Origin: Hyphomicrobiales bacterium
GTDB taxonomy: Bacteria; Pseudomonadota; Alphaproteobacteria; Rhizobiales; Rhizobiaceae
Direction of reading: 5' to 3'
Assembly (NCBI GenBank): GCA_900472925.1
Contig: UCJU01000003.1
Span: 145,685-209,684, forward strand
Length of the DNA stretch: 64,000 nucleotides
Shown: positions 1 to 8,611 of the stretch, one piece after another
How positions within the stretch are numbered: position 1 is the first letter of the stretch
How the letters are laid out: every line of letters begins with the position of its first letter
The notes under the pieces: model-generated
The model's database searches: none
What the model was told of the DNA's origin: nothing
Seen by the model: the letters and a program-made list of their open reading frames with translations, nothing else
Made by a program: the position numbers and the translations under genes

Positions 1-37
1 CAACGGGTTCTGACACAGCGAGGGACGGAGGTATATC

Positions 38-1819
38 ATGGCGATCAACCCGTTTCGTGCCCCCAGCATGTCCAGCTTTTTCGACAATATCAGGTCGACA
101 CGTCTACGCGCCATCTTTCGGCGCGGCGAACTGGCGCTGGTTGTTCTCGCGATTTTCGTCGGGATCGCCGCAGGCTTCTTCGTTGCGTTGATTGGCGCAA
201 TCACCACGAAACTACACGTCATTTTCTTCGGTGTGGAGCGGCTCAGCAGCAGTGATCTTTCTGGGTGGATCGTGCTTGCCGGTCCTCTGGCCGGCGGCGT
301 CATCCTCGGAATCGTGATTTTTGTGCTGTCGAAGACGCGAAAAAAGCCGATGATCGACCCCATCGAAGCCAATGCTCTGCACGGCGGCCGCTTGTCTCTT
401 ACCGACAGCCTGATCGTGTGCCTGCAAAACATTATATCCAACGGTTTTGGTGCGTCTGTCGGGTTGGAAGCCGGCTATACGCAGGTGGCCAGTGGCGTTG
501 CATCCAAGCTGGGTGTGAATTTGAAGCTGAGGCGAGGGGACATGCGTATCCTCGTCGGCTGCGGCGCCGCAGGGGCAATCGCTGCGGCATTCAATGCGCC
601 TTTGACCGGTGCTTTCTACGCAATAGAGTTGATTATCGGCACCTATACCGTCGTCACGCTCGCACCTCTGATCGTGTCGGCACTGATCGCGACCATTGTT
701 GCTGGGCTGATGTCACAGCACGGGCTCAGCATCGACATACTGGGCTCAAACGTCGTCACGCCACCGGATTATGTTCCGGCAATATTCCTTGGCGCCGTCT
801 GTGCGGGCATCGGAATTGTCCTCATGCAAGCCGTTTCCTTCATCGAGGAAACAGCGCGAAAGAGCAAGATTCCGATATGGGTTAGGCCGGCGATCGGCGG
901 CCTGGCGGTGGGCACTCTGGCGCTGATTTCGCCGCAGGTTCTATCAAGCGGTCACGGCGCGTTGCATCTCAACATCGACGCAAACATGACCATTGTCGGC
1001 CTTGTTGGGCTCTTCATCCTGAAAGCAGCTGCCAGCGCCATCTCGATCGGTTCCAGCTTTCGTGGCGGCCTGTTTTTCGCGTCCTTGTTCATGGGATCGC
1101 TGCTCGGCAAGATATTCGCCATTTGCGCACCTTATATCGGTTACGGCGACACGCAGCCCATTGTCTATGCCGTTATCGGCATGAGCGCATTTGCAGCCGC
1201 CATTATCGGCGGTCCCTTGACCATGACGTTTCTGGCGCTTGAACTGACGGGAGATTTTCAGATCACCGTTCTGGTTCTGGCAGCGGTGATGACAACGTCG
1301 CTGGTGGTTAGAACAACGTTTGGCTATTCGTTCGCGACATGGCGTTTTCATCTGCGTGGCGAAAGCATCCGCAGCGCCCACGATATCGGCTGGATACGCG
1401 ATTTGACGGTCGGCAAAATGATGCGCGCCGATATCCGCAAAGAAACCGTCAGCATCGGCCTTGCGGCCTTCAAGGAAAAATTTCCGCTGGGCTCGACACA
1501 GCGTGTGATCATGACCCATGACGATGGCCGTTACGCCGGCATCATCATTGTCGCTGAAATCTACGCCGATCCGATGGAGCGAGATGCAACGACGATCAGC
1601 CTCGAAACCTATCTACGCTTTAAGACCGACGTCCTGCTGCCAACGATGAACGCAAGGCAAGCCGCAGCCTTGTTCGACACAACGGAAAGCGAAGCGCTTG
1701 CCGTCGTCAACGACAAGATCGAAAACCGACCCATCGGACTGCTGACCGAAAGCCATACGCTACGGCGTTACAGCGAAGAACTTGACATTCGACGCCGAGA
1801 GGCATCAGGAGAGATATAA
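38..1819 (+). CDS. ClC-family chloride channel or transporter
   Basis: This 593-residue membrane protein belongs to the ClC family, which moves chloride through the inner membrane as a channel or as a chloride/proton exchanger. About ten hydrophobic segments fill residues 30 to 450. The family motif GREGP appears as GLEAG at residues 142-146 and keeps the gating glutamate (E144). The GGxFxP motif appears as RGGLFFASL near residues 342-350, with the proline missing. The first family motif GSGIP is not recognisable. The C-terminal 140 residues are soluble and sit where CBS domains occur in relatives. The start follows a good ribosome site (GGAGG, 8 bases before ATG). Substrate and ion selectivity cannot be read from the sequence. 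Confidence 0.85.
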   Translation: MAINPFRAPSMSSFFDNIRSTRLRAIFRRGELALVVLAIFVGIAAGFFVALIGAITTKLHVIFFGVERLSSSDLSGWIVLAGPLAGGVILGIVIFVLSKTRKKPMIDPIEANALHGGRLSLTDSLIVCLQNIISNGFGASVGLEAGYTQVASGVASKLGVNLKLRRGDMRILVGCGAAGAIAAAFNAPLTGAFYAIELIIGTYTVVTLAPLIVSALIATIVAGLMSQHGLSIDILGSNVVTPPDYVPAIFLGAVCAGIGIVLMQAVSFIEETARKSKIPIWVRPAIGGLAVGTLALISPQVLSSGHGALHLNIDANMTIVGLVGLFILKAAASAISIGSSFRGGLFFASLFMGSLLGKIFAICAPYIGYGDTQPIVYAVIGMSAFAAAIIGGPLTMTFLALELTGDFQITVLVLAAVMTTSLVVRTTFGYSFATWRFHLRGESIRSAHDIGWIRDLTVGKMMRADIRKETVSIGLAAFKEKFPLGSTQRVIMTHDDGRYAGIIIVAEIYADPMERDATTISLETYLRFKTDVLLPTMNARQAAALFDTTESEALAVVNDKIENRPIGLLTESHTLRRYSEELDIRRREASGEI

Positions 1820-1947
1820 GTCGGTGGAGATTTCAGTGTGCTCGGTTGATGTGCGGCATTGCAGTTCGGCTGAGTAAGGTATTGGTACAGCTTCGATCCA
1901 ATATCAGACATCAAAAAGTTCCATAATCTATATTATGCGATCTTTGT

Positions 1948-1986
1948 GAATGGCTAGATTGAAGCCATTCTCTCTCTCTCTCTCTT
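1948..1986 (+). terminator. Possible terminator: 8-bp perfect hairpin with pyrimidine tail
   Basis: Perfect arms GAATGGCT (1948-1955) and AGCCATTC (1963-1970) with a 7-base loop are followed by an uninterrupted TC repeat, (TC)8, ending in TT. The hairpin lies 130 bases after the ClC gene. The tail is pyrimidine rich but is not a T run, so termination is uncertain. Confidence 0.4.
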
Positions 1987-1996
1987 CCCATCACCC

Positions 1997-2620
1997 TCAT
2001 CTGACCAAGTGAGCGATATCTGCGAAATGGATCATCGCCCTGTTACGGAAGAAGTCGTCTTGCCGGAGATGTGTTATGCTTCCGCTTGGTGCTGCATAGT
2101 TGATAAAGCCGCAAGCATCGATTGGCACATTCATCCAGGCTGCGATCACCAGACTCAAGGTGAAGCCGTGGGTAACGATGATCTGGGTCTCGCAGTCTCT
2201 GCCTGTTAGCGCATCCATAAAGGGATAAACTCGATCCGCAACGTCGCGGCGTGACTCCGCACCCTCCATATTCCCCTTATAGTCTAGCCTGTTGTTGTCT
2301 GGTGCAGGTGTATACCGCGCATCGAGCCATTCCTGCGGTTTCCCTTCCGCTACGCCGTAGCTGATTTCTCGCAGTGCCCGTGTTTGCGTTACAGGCAAAT
2401 CAAACCGGCGTCCTACGGGTTCTGCGGTCTGGAACGCGCGTTTCAAGTCGGATGAGAATATCTCTGCTTCTTTGTGGCCAATCATCGCGAACAGTCTCTC
2501 GGCAATTGCGCAGGCATCTCTTTGCCCCTTTCCCGTGAGATCTGTGTCGTACCACCCTCCGACCTTCTTTTCGACATGGTGCATGGATTGGGTGTGAGTG
2601 ACCACAAACAGATTTCTCAT
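1997..2620 (-). CDS. Histidine phosphatase superfamily protein
   Basis: The 207-residue product has the fold signature of the phosphoglycerate-mutase-like histidine phosphatases, cytoplasmic enzymes that remove phosphate from varied substrates. The N-terminal catalytic block reads VVTHTQS around H9, where the family normally has RHG; the second conserved histidine is in VTHGFT (H151). The block SSDLKRAFQTAEP is also typical. I chose the internal ATG at 2620 because the family motif then starts at residue 7, although the frame is open further upstream. The missing arginine of RHG is unusual, so activity may be altered. It is followed by a DUF4260 gene on the same strand. The substrate is unknown. 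Confidence 0.75.
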   Translation of the reverse strand: MRNLFVVTHTQSMHHVEKKVGGWYDTDLTGKGQRDACAIAERLFAMIGHKEAEIFSSDLKRAFQTAEPVGRRFDLPVTQTRALREISYGVAEGKPQEWLDARYTPAPDNNRLDYKGNMEGAESRRDVADRVYPFMDALTGRDCETQIIVTHGFTLSLVIAAWMNVPIDACGFINYAAPSGSITHLRQDDFFRNRAMIHFADIAHLVR

Positions 2621-2674
2621 GGCAATATCCTGCTGACGGGCGTTGTGGTCACCTCGCCGGTCTAACACACGGAG

Positions 2675-3046
2675 TCAGTGTGTTTTCCCGATCTTGCCGA
2701 GGTGAGTGAAGGAAAAACCTTCCGGTAATTTCAGACCGTATCCCAACATTCTATCGAAGCCGCAATGCGCCAGCCAGAGCGTTCCTTCGATGATCATGAT
2801 AGGTGCCTGGATTATCAACCCAAGGGCAATCAATGCGACGCCCAAAGCGTAGATATGCAAAAGATTGTAGATTGCGGCACCCGCTCTGGGGCCAGCGAGA
2901 TAACCGAGGAAACCGAGATCAGGCGCAAAGAAAACCAAAAGCGCGACCCACCAGGATGTTGCTTCGTTGAAGTGTAAGAAGAGCCCAATGCTGGCTACAA
3001 AGACCAGCGCACCTTCAACGCGTTGCCACAGAACGGCCTGAGCCAT
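2675..3046 (-). CDS. DUF4260 family membrane protein
   Basis: This 123-residue protein resembles the DUF4260 family of small inner-membrane proteins without a known function. It has about four hydrophobic segments. The central block FFAPDLGFLGYLAGPRAGA followed by YNLLH is the part I associate with the family. The ATG at 3046 is preceded by TTGGAGAG at a good distance, so it is preferred over an upstream in-frame start at 3130. It ends 54 bases before the start of the histidine phosphatase gene on the same strand and is divergent from the YaiI-like gene. Confidence 0.7.
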   Translation of the reverse strand: MAQAVLWQRVEGALVFVASIGLFLHFNEATSWWVALLVFFAPDLGFLGYLAGPRAGAAIYNLLHIYALGVALIALGLIIQAPIMIIEGTLWLAHCGFDRMLGYGLKLPEGFSFTHLGKIGKTH

Positions 3047-3202
3047 GATTCTCTCCAAAGTTCGACACTCTACGATAAGGCGGTACCCATCATGCAGCAA
3101 GTCTCCCCCTTTTCCACTCCCATTCGACACAAATAGCTCTTGGGAATCCTCTCTAGTCCTTCTAAAAGCTATCTAAAGACTGAAGCTACAGAAGAAGTTT
3201 TG

Positions 3203-3649
3203 ATGCCGCAGATTTATGTCGATGCCGATGCTTGTCCCGTAAAGCCGGAGATTTTGAAGGTTGCCGAGCGGCACGGGCTGGAAGTGACGTTCGTTGCCAA
3301 TTCCGGGTTGCGCCCTTCCCGCGATCCGATGGTCAAGAACGTCATCGTCTCCAGTTCTTTCGATGCGGCCGATGACTGGATTGCCGAGCATGCGGCAGAG
3401 GACGATATCGTTATCACCGCAGATGTGCCTCTGGCGGGACGTTGCGTGGCCAACGGCGCGCAAGTCACCGGGCCAACGGGACGCGTTTTCGACAAAACCA
3501 ATATCGGCATGGCAACCGCTATGCGTGATTTAGGCGCACATTTGCGCGAAACAGGCGAAAGCAAAGGGTATAATGCTGCGTTCTCGCCTCGCGACCGTTC
3601 CCAGTTTCTTGAAACGCTTGACCGTCTCTGCCGCCGCGTCAAAAAATAG
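3203..3649 (+). CDS. YaiI/YqxD family protein (DUF188)
   Basis: The 148-residue cytoplasmic protein belongs to the YaiI/YqxD (DUF188) family, a conserved group with a PIN-like fold and no established role. The N-terminal signature IYVDADACPVK is complete, and acidic residues D8, D10 and the later block VITADVPLA form the likely metal-binding pocket. The ATG at 3203 fits the family start; an open frame from 3140 is longer than usual. A DUF1345 gene follows 20 bases downstream, so the two may be co-transcribed. Confidence 0.85.
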   Translation: MPQIYVDADACPVKPEILKVAERHGLEVTFVANSGLRPSRDPMVKNVIVSSSFDAADDWIAEHAAEDDIVITADVPLAGRCVANGAQVTGPTGRVFDKTNIGMATAMRDLGAHLRETGESKGYNAAFSPRDRSQFLETLDRLCRRVKK

Positions 3650-3669
3650 TCCACGCTTTGGAGGCGATC

Positions 3670-4332
3670 ATGAAGGCAACACAACCCCGGGTCAGAAATT
3701 TTTACCGCCATCGACCGTTCCTGATCGCCCTCGCCCTCGCCTCGCTGGTCCTTATCGCTTCGCTCATCGTGACGCCGTCTCTGGCGATCGAAGGCGCGGC
3801 AATCGTGTTCTTCCTGACCTATCTTGTGATCATCCTGTTTCGCCTACCTCGACTCACTGCCGCGCATTTGAAGGCTCATGCCGATAGTGACGACCTGCCG
3901 GCTGTCGTCATCATTGCGATCACTTTATTGGCGGTCGGCGTCTCCGTCGTATCTTTGTTCAGCGCGCTCAATCACACGACGGGCGAAACGGTCTGGACGC
4001 TCGCTCTCGCGTTCCTGTCGGTGGTTTTGGGTTGGTTGACGATCCATACGATGACGGCGATGCATTATGCCCATGTGTTCTGGCGTCCCTCCAAAACAAA
4101 GACTAAACAACAGACCCGGGGTGGCATGGATTTTCCCGACACGGACGAGCCGGGTATTTACGAATTTCTCTATTTCGCGATCGTGATCGGCATGACGGCG
4201 CAGACATCGGATGTTGGCGTTACCACAACGTCGATGCGAAAAATCGTTCTTCTGCATTCGATCGTGTCGTTCTTTTTCAACACGGTGCTGGTTGCTGCGG
4301 CGGTCAATGCTGCGGTGTCGCTTGCAGGCTGA
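3670..4332 (+). CDS. DUF1345 family membrane protein
   Basis: This 220-residue integral membrane protein belongs to DUF1345, whose function is not known. It has about five to six hydrophobic segments, and the late block EFLYFAIVIGMTAQTSDV is the family hallmark. The ATG at 3670 lies directly after TTGGAGGCGATC, a strong ribosome site, so it is preferred over the TTG at 3658. It starts 20 bases after the YaiI-like gene and ends 28 bases before fghA, so the three genes may form one transcript. Confidence 0.8.
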   Translation: MKATQPRVRNFYRHRPFLIALALASLVLIASLIVTPSLAIEGAAIVFFLTYLVIILFRLPRLTAAHLKAHADSDDLPAVVIIAITLLAVGVSVVSLFSALNHTTGETVWTLALAFLSVVLGWLTIHTMTAMHYAHVFWRPSKTKTKQQTRGGMDFPDTDEPGIYEFLYFAIVIGMTAQTSDVGVTTTSMRKIVLLHSIVSFFFNTVLVAAAVNAAVSLAG

Positions 4333-4360
4333 CTGACGCCTATCAAATAAGGAATACCCT

Positions 4361-5194
4361 ATGAAAATCATCTCCCAGAATTCCGCTTTCGGCGGCATGC
4401 AGGGTGTTTTTTCCCATCAGTCGGATGTCACCAAATGCGAAATGACATTTGCAGTCTATGTGCCGCCGAAGGCGATTGCGGAGCCCTGCCCCGTCGTCTG
4501 GTATCTGTCGGGACTGACCTGCACCCATGCCAACGTCATGGATAAGGGCGAGTATCGTCGTATGGCGTCGCAGCTTGGGTTGATCGTGGTCTGCCCTGAT
4601 ACCAGCCCGCGCGGCAATGATGTGCCAGACGAATTGACGAACTGGCAGATGGGCAAAGGCGCTGGCTTCTACCTCAACGCAACCGAAACGCCATGGTCAG
4701 AACATTACCAGATGTATGATTATGTCGTCGACGAACTCCCTGCCCTTGTTTCAGAACAATTCAGGGTGGATATGAGCCGTCAGGGAATCTTCGGCCACTC
4801 CATGGGCGGACATGGCGCGATGACGATTTCGCTGAAAAATCCCGACCGGTTCAAAAGCTGCTCTGCCTTTGCCCCGATTGTCGCACCCTCCTCCGCAGAC
4901 TGGTCAAAACCGGCTTTCGAGAAATATCTCGGGACCGACGAAGCGACCTGGCGTCAATATGATGCTTGCGCGCTGGTGGAAGATGGTGCGCGCTTTCCAG
5001 AGTTTTTGATCGATCAGGGCAAGGCCGATAATTTTCTTGAAAACGGCCTGCGTCCATGGCTGTTCGAAGACGCCATAAAGGGAACGGACATCGACCTCAC
5101 GCTGCGTATGCATGAGCGTTATGACCACTCCTATTACTTCATCTCGACATTCATGGATGACCATTTGAATTGGCATGCCAAGCGTCTTGGCTGA
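4361..5194 (+). CDS. fghA: S-formylglutathione hydrolase
   Basis: FghA hydrolyses S-formylglutathione to formate and glutathione, the last step of glutathione-dependent formaldehyde detoxification in the cytoplasm. The 277-residue length is normal. The nucleophile serine is S147 in GHSMGGHGA, the catalytic histidine is H256 in YDHSYYF, and an aspartate near residue 219-223 (DQGKAD) completes the triad. The N-terminal VWYLSGLTCTHAN block is typical of esterase D. The partner glutathione-dependent formaldehyde dehydrogenase is not in this window. The gene is convergent with the secreted hydrolase that follows. Confidence 0.93.
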   Translation: MKIISQNSAFGGMQGVFSHQSDVTKCEMTFAVYVPPKAIAEPCPVVWYLSGLTCTHANVMDKGEYRRMASQLGLIVVCPDTSPRGNDVPDELTNWQMGKGAGFYLNATETPWSEHYQMYDYVVDELPALVSEQFRVDMSRQGIFGHSMGGHGAMTISLKNPDRFKSCSAFAPIVAPSSADWSKPAFEKYLGTDEATWRQYDACALVEDGARFPEFLIDQGKADNFLENGLRPWLFEDAIKGTDIDLTLRMHERYDHSYYFISTFMDDHLNWHAKRLG

Positions 5195-5215
5195 CGCTCC
5201 AGCCGATAGACGTCA

Positions 5216-6526
5216 TCAATCCGGTTTGCGGTGTTCCAGCCGCAAGCCCTGTGCGGTGCGGTTGGCAAAACCTTTCCAATAGGTGTGCTCCGGTTTCAGG
5301 CTGCCATCCTTGTTGGCCGCCCATACGCCATCGCTGGCATCCTCAACGAGGTCTAGATAAGGCGCTTTGGTCTGGTCGTCCTTAAGCTTCAGATCAAACC
5401 AGGCGGTCGCGAAGTGCTGAGCGATATTGTTCATGCGAACGGTATCCCACACAGCGTCCGCATAATGGTCGAACGGCGCAAAGCCTAGCGACTCGCTCAT
5501 CGCCCAGCTTTCCACTGGAGCAGGCATCGTTGCTGCGGCGTTGTGATTGGCATTTGCGAAGGTCAAAAGATAGCGATCGACCGGCATCTTACCTTCAAAG
5601 ATTTTACGAATTCCCTTTTGGTAATCCGATACATCATCGGCGCTACCTGCCATGAACAGGATCGGAACCTTGATTTCCGACAAGCCTTTCTCATCCCACA
5701 TGCCGCGCTGCATACCCCAGGGCGCTATGGCCAGGATCGCTTTGAAACGCGGATCGAACAGGTCTTCGTGAGATTTCGTTGCGGATTGATGAATGGCAAG
5801 GGCGCGTGCCGGTGCGCTCCAGTCAGCATTGACAGCCGTCTCAGATACGCCTGCACCGGCAGTAATGACGGCTCCATAACCGCCCATGGAATAGCCGATC
5901 AAACCCGTCTTCGTGACGTCAACGAGGCCGGATAGAACATTGCCTTTCTCCTCCGTCAGCCGCGCAATTTCCTGCAAGGCAAAGCGATCGTCGAGCGGAC
6001 GATTGACCAATGTGCTACCGAATGCGCGCATGTCATTATACGTGCTGTCGGTATGCTCTATGGATGCCACGACATAGCCTTTGCTGGCAAGGTTTTCGGC
6101 CAAGGGACCTAGCAGAAACCGATTGCCGGGATAGCCGTGCGATACGATGATGAGCGGGAATTTTCCGCCGTTCTCGACCCGCGGCGCAGCGTTGCGCTTG
6201 GCCCGCCCGGCGATGGAGACTTCCGTTTTTCCGTCCCGCAGGAAAACCCGATATTCACCGCCCTTGTTTTCTCGTGCCGCTGGATACCATACCTCCAAAA
6301 CGAGCCGGCGATCGTATCGGGGTGGCTGTGTACCAGACTTGATATTCACGACATCAATCTGATCCGGGTTTGTGACCGTCAACGTTTTTACGCCCACCGG
6401 ATATGACCCATAGGGTGCAAGCTCCGGCGCGTCGGGGCGAATGCGGTCGATACGGTTTTCTGTAGCCGATAGGGTGACTGGCATAAGAAGAGATAATCCG
6501 AGACCAACAATATGCATGAATTTCAT
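5216..6526 (-). CDS. Secreted alpha/beta hydrolase, PAF-acetylhydrolase-like
   Basis: The 436-residue product is an alpha/beta hydrolase that probably acts outside the cytoplasm. A signal peptide covers residues 1-21 (hydrophobic core LGLSLLMPVTLS). The oxyanion block HGYPGN is at 130-135 and the nucleophile serine is S213 in GYSMGGYGA. Overall layout resembles dienelactone hydrolases and platelet-activating-factor acetylhydrolases, but the substrate is not clear. It is followed on the opposite strand by fghA, which ends 21 bases away. A small secreted protein gene lies 54 bases upstream on the same strand. Confidence 0.75.
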   Translation of the reverse strand: MKFMHIVGLGLSLLMPVTLSATENRIDRIRPDAPELAPYGSYPVGVKTLTVTNPDQIDVVNIKSGTQPPRYDRRLVLEVWYPAARENKGGEYRVFLRDGKTEVSIAGRAKRNAAPRVENGGKFPLIIVSHGYPGNRFLLGPLAENLASKGYVVASIEHTDSTYNDMRAFGSTLVNRPLDDRFALQEIARLTEEKGNVLSGLVDVTKTGLIGYSMGGYGAVITAGAGVSETAVNADWSAPARALAIHQSATKSHEDLFDPRFKAILAIAPWGMQRGMWDEKGLSEIKVPILFMAGSADDVSDYQKGIRKIFEGKMPVDRYLLTFANANHNAAATMPAPVESWAMSESLGFAPFDHYADAVWDTVRMNNIAQHFATAWFDLKLKDDQTKAPYLDLVEDASDGVWAANKDGSLKPEHTYWKGFANRTAQGLRLEHRKPD

Positions 6527-6580
6527 CGTCTGCTCCCACGGCCAGAAAATGATGTTCTAACCAACAAAGATGACGGTGAA

Positions 6581-7072
6581 TTAAAATCGGCCGGGAAACA
6601 AGGCCGTGGCCAAAGTGGCAGGACGGTTCAGACGAAATTCGGCGATGACGCGCTCGACAATGCCATTGGCCAGTTCCTGATCGATCGCGGCCTTATCGAC
6701 GCCAAGGATAGTCGCCGTGAATTTTGCCTCCGCAACGACTTCGCCCGTCTGGACCGCTGCTGCGCGCACCACGACCCTTGCCGAAGCCCGCCCGCCGAAA
6801 ATAAACGATCCCTTGGTGACGGATAGAAGGCGGATCGTCAGAACGACTCTTGGACGGGTCATGTCCCGGGTGGTGGACTTGATGGCATTCGACATCTGGT
6901 ATTGAACGGATTGCATCAGTTCGGCGGACGTATCCGGCTTTGCCGCAACGAGCGCGCCGCGCACATCATACAATAACCTTTCGCTTTCGCTCGTCTCAGG
7001 CTCCAGCCTGAAAGACATAAGCGACAAAGACGCCAGCACAATGATGCCAAGGCGCTTCAACGACAGGTGCAT
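6581..7072 (-). CDS. Hypothetical exported protein
   Basis: I do not recognise this 163-residue protein. It has an N-terminal hydrophobic stretch (residues 8-21) that looks like a signal peptide, with no lipobox cysteine. The remainder alternates short hydrophobic and charged segments, consistent with a small periplasmic beta-rich domain; a central block reads RPRVVLTIRLLSVTKGS. It lies between the secreted hydrolase gene and the ATP12 gene, all on the minus strand, but 72 bases separate it from ATP12, so it may have its own promoter. Confidence 0.6.
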   Translation of the reverse strand: MHLSLKRLGIIVLASLSLMSFRLEPETSESERLLYDVRGALVAAKPDTSAELMQSVQYQMSNAIKSTTRDMTRPRVVLTIRLLSVTKGSFIFGGRASARVVVRAAAVQTGEVVAEAKFTATILGVDKAAIDQELANGIVERVIAEFRLNRPATLATALFPGRF

Positions 7073-7144
7073 GATAGACGCCTTCCCCTACGTCAGGATA
7101 TGCGTCCATATTCCCCATTTACGGTTAGAGAAGCGTTAAAGGCG

Positions 7145-7942
7145 TCAAGCTTTATCGGCTCTGGCAGCGCGCAGAACATCTGCAGCAGCGCGCATTTCCA
7201 CCAGCCGTTTGGCGCGTCTGATTTGCGCGTCCTCGTCTTCTCCCCAATGCTCGTCCGTCCAGTCTTCGTCAAGATGCGCCAACGCCCAAACTTCCTCCAG
7301 CGAGCGTTCTCCTTCCGCCAAAGCGAGCGCCAGGATCGCCGACCCCGTCAGCGACGTCATGGTGTGCAGAGCGGCAAGCTCGATCGCGGTATCGTATTTT
7401 CGCAAAGTGACGGCAAAGGCGGCAATCGCTTCGCGCGGCTGCTCCTGATGAATTACGCCTTCGACCAAAATGAAGCGAGCGCCTAATGAGTGGGCAGCCC
7501 AGTCGATGATGGGGTCCCAATGGTCGACTTGACGCGCCACGAGCGCCTCCGGCTCTCCTGCCCGGTAACACAGGAGATCGCTGGATGAGAAACGCAGGAT
7601 ATCTTCGAACACGGCCTGAGTGTCGGCAGCGATGCCATCGATTGCCGTGTTAATGTGACGGGAGACCGGCATGATCGTCGGGTCTATGACCTCCGTCTGT
7701 GCATCCCACTCGTCGCGCAACAATTGCGCAAGTGCTCGCGTAGGCACCGTTAACAGGCTCTTCGCAGGCGTGCGCAAGGTCTTGCCGTCGAGCAGGACGG
7801 TGAATGCGCCCTCCTCCGTCTCTCCCACTGTGACGTCCTGGTAGAAACGCTTCGGCAAAGGTTTCTGCATCTGGATTTGCGAGCGACGGATGGGATCGGG
7901 GTGGCTGAGACCTTCTGTCAGATCATTTAACAGGTCACGCAT
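7145..7942 (-). CDS. ATP12-family chaperone for F1-ATPase assembly
   Basis: The 265-residue protein belongs to the ATP12 family, which in mitochondria binds the alpha subunit of F1-ATPase before it joins the hexamer; alphaproteobacteria carry homologues. The N-terminal block KRFYQDVTV, the segment LLDGKTLRTPAK, and the later QVDHWDPIIDW and MTSLTGSAILALA blocks are typical. The gene follows the HAD phosphatase gene by 12 bases on the same strand, and upstream lie the pseudouridine synthase and crcB genes. This grouping suggests one transcript. No atp genes are in the window. Confidence 0.85.
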   Translation of the reverse strand: MRDLLNDLTEGLSHPDPIRRSQIQMQKPLPKRFYQDVTVGETEEGAFTVLLDGKTLRTPAKSLLTVPTRALAQLLRDEWDAQTEVIDPTIMPVSRHINTAIDGIAADTQAVFEDILRFSSSDLLCYRAGEPEALVARQVDHWDPIIDWAAHSLGARFILVEGVIHQEQPREAIAAFAVTLRKYDTAIELAALHTMTSLTGSAILALALAEGERSLEEVWALAHLDEDWTDEHWGEDEDAQIRRAKRLVEMRAAADVLRAARADKA

Positions 7943-7954
7943 GATACGTCCTTA

Positions 7955-8611
7955 TCAGCCCGGAATGTGGCCGGGAATTTCACTTGGATGTTCAACAATG
8001 GCATCGGCACCTGCCTTCCAGAGGTCGTCCACGGAAGCATAGCCCCAGGCAACGCCGACAGCCTTGGCACCCGCTGCCTTCGCCATTTGCATGTCGTAAA
8101 TCGCATCGCCGATGACAATCGTGTCAGCCGGGACAATGCCGGTCTGGCCGCAACATTCCGTCACCATAGCCGGATGAGGCTTGGAGGGACAATCGTCGGC
8201 TGTTCGCGATACGATGAAATGCTGGCGGAACCCGTGCGTATCCATGATGAGATCAAGACCACGGCGGGATTTTCCGGTTACAGCACCCATCAACAGGTTT
8301 TCGCGCTTTGCCAGCGTCTCCACCATGGCGGTAATGCCGCCGAACAAGGGTTCCTGAAAACCGGCCTCGGAACGGGTATCGCTGAAAATCGCCTTATAGT
8401 GAGCGGTCATCGCCACAGCTTCGTCATCCACATGCGGCTTGCCCTGCATGCGGGCAATGGCGATATCGAGCGTCAGACCTATGATCGACTTGGTCAAAGA
8501 CACATCCGGTCGGTCGTAACCGAAATGCACGAACGTGCGCGCCATGACTTCATGAATAAGCCCCACGCTGTCTACCAGCGTGCCATCGCAATCAAACAGA
8601 ACCAGTTTCAT
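7955..8611 (-). CDS. HAD-superfamily phosphatase (phosphoglycolate-phosphatase-like)
   Basis: This 218-residue cytoplasmic enzyme is a HAD subfamily IA hydrolase. Motif I is FDCDGTLVDS with nucleophile D8 and general acid D10. Motif II is the threonine in GAVTGKS. Motif III is the lysine in SKPHPAM, and motif IV is the acidic pair in IGDAIYD. A helical cap lies between motifs I and II. Relatives are annotated as phosphoglycolate phosphatases, but the substrate is not certain. Its start overlaps the end of the pseudouridine synthase gene by four bases, which indicates translational coupling. Confidence 0.85.
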   Translation of the reverse strand: MKLVLFDCDGTLVDSVGLIHEVMARTFVHFGYDRPDVSLTKSIIGLTLDIAIARMQGKPHVDDEAVAMTAHYKAIFSDTRSEAGFQEPLFGGITAMVETLAKRENLLMGAVTGKSRRGLDLIMDTHGFRQHFIVSRTADDCPSKPHPAMVTECCGQTGIVPADTIVIGDAIYDMQMAKAAGAKAVGVAWGYASVDDLWKAGADAIVEHPSEIPGHIPG

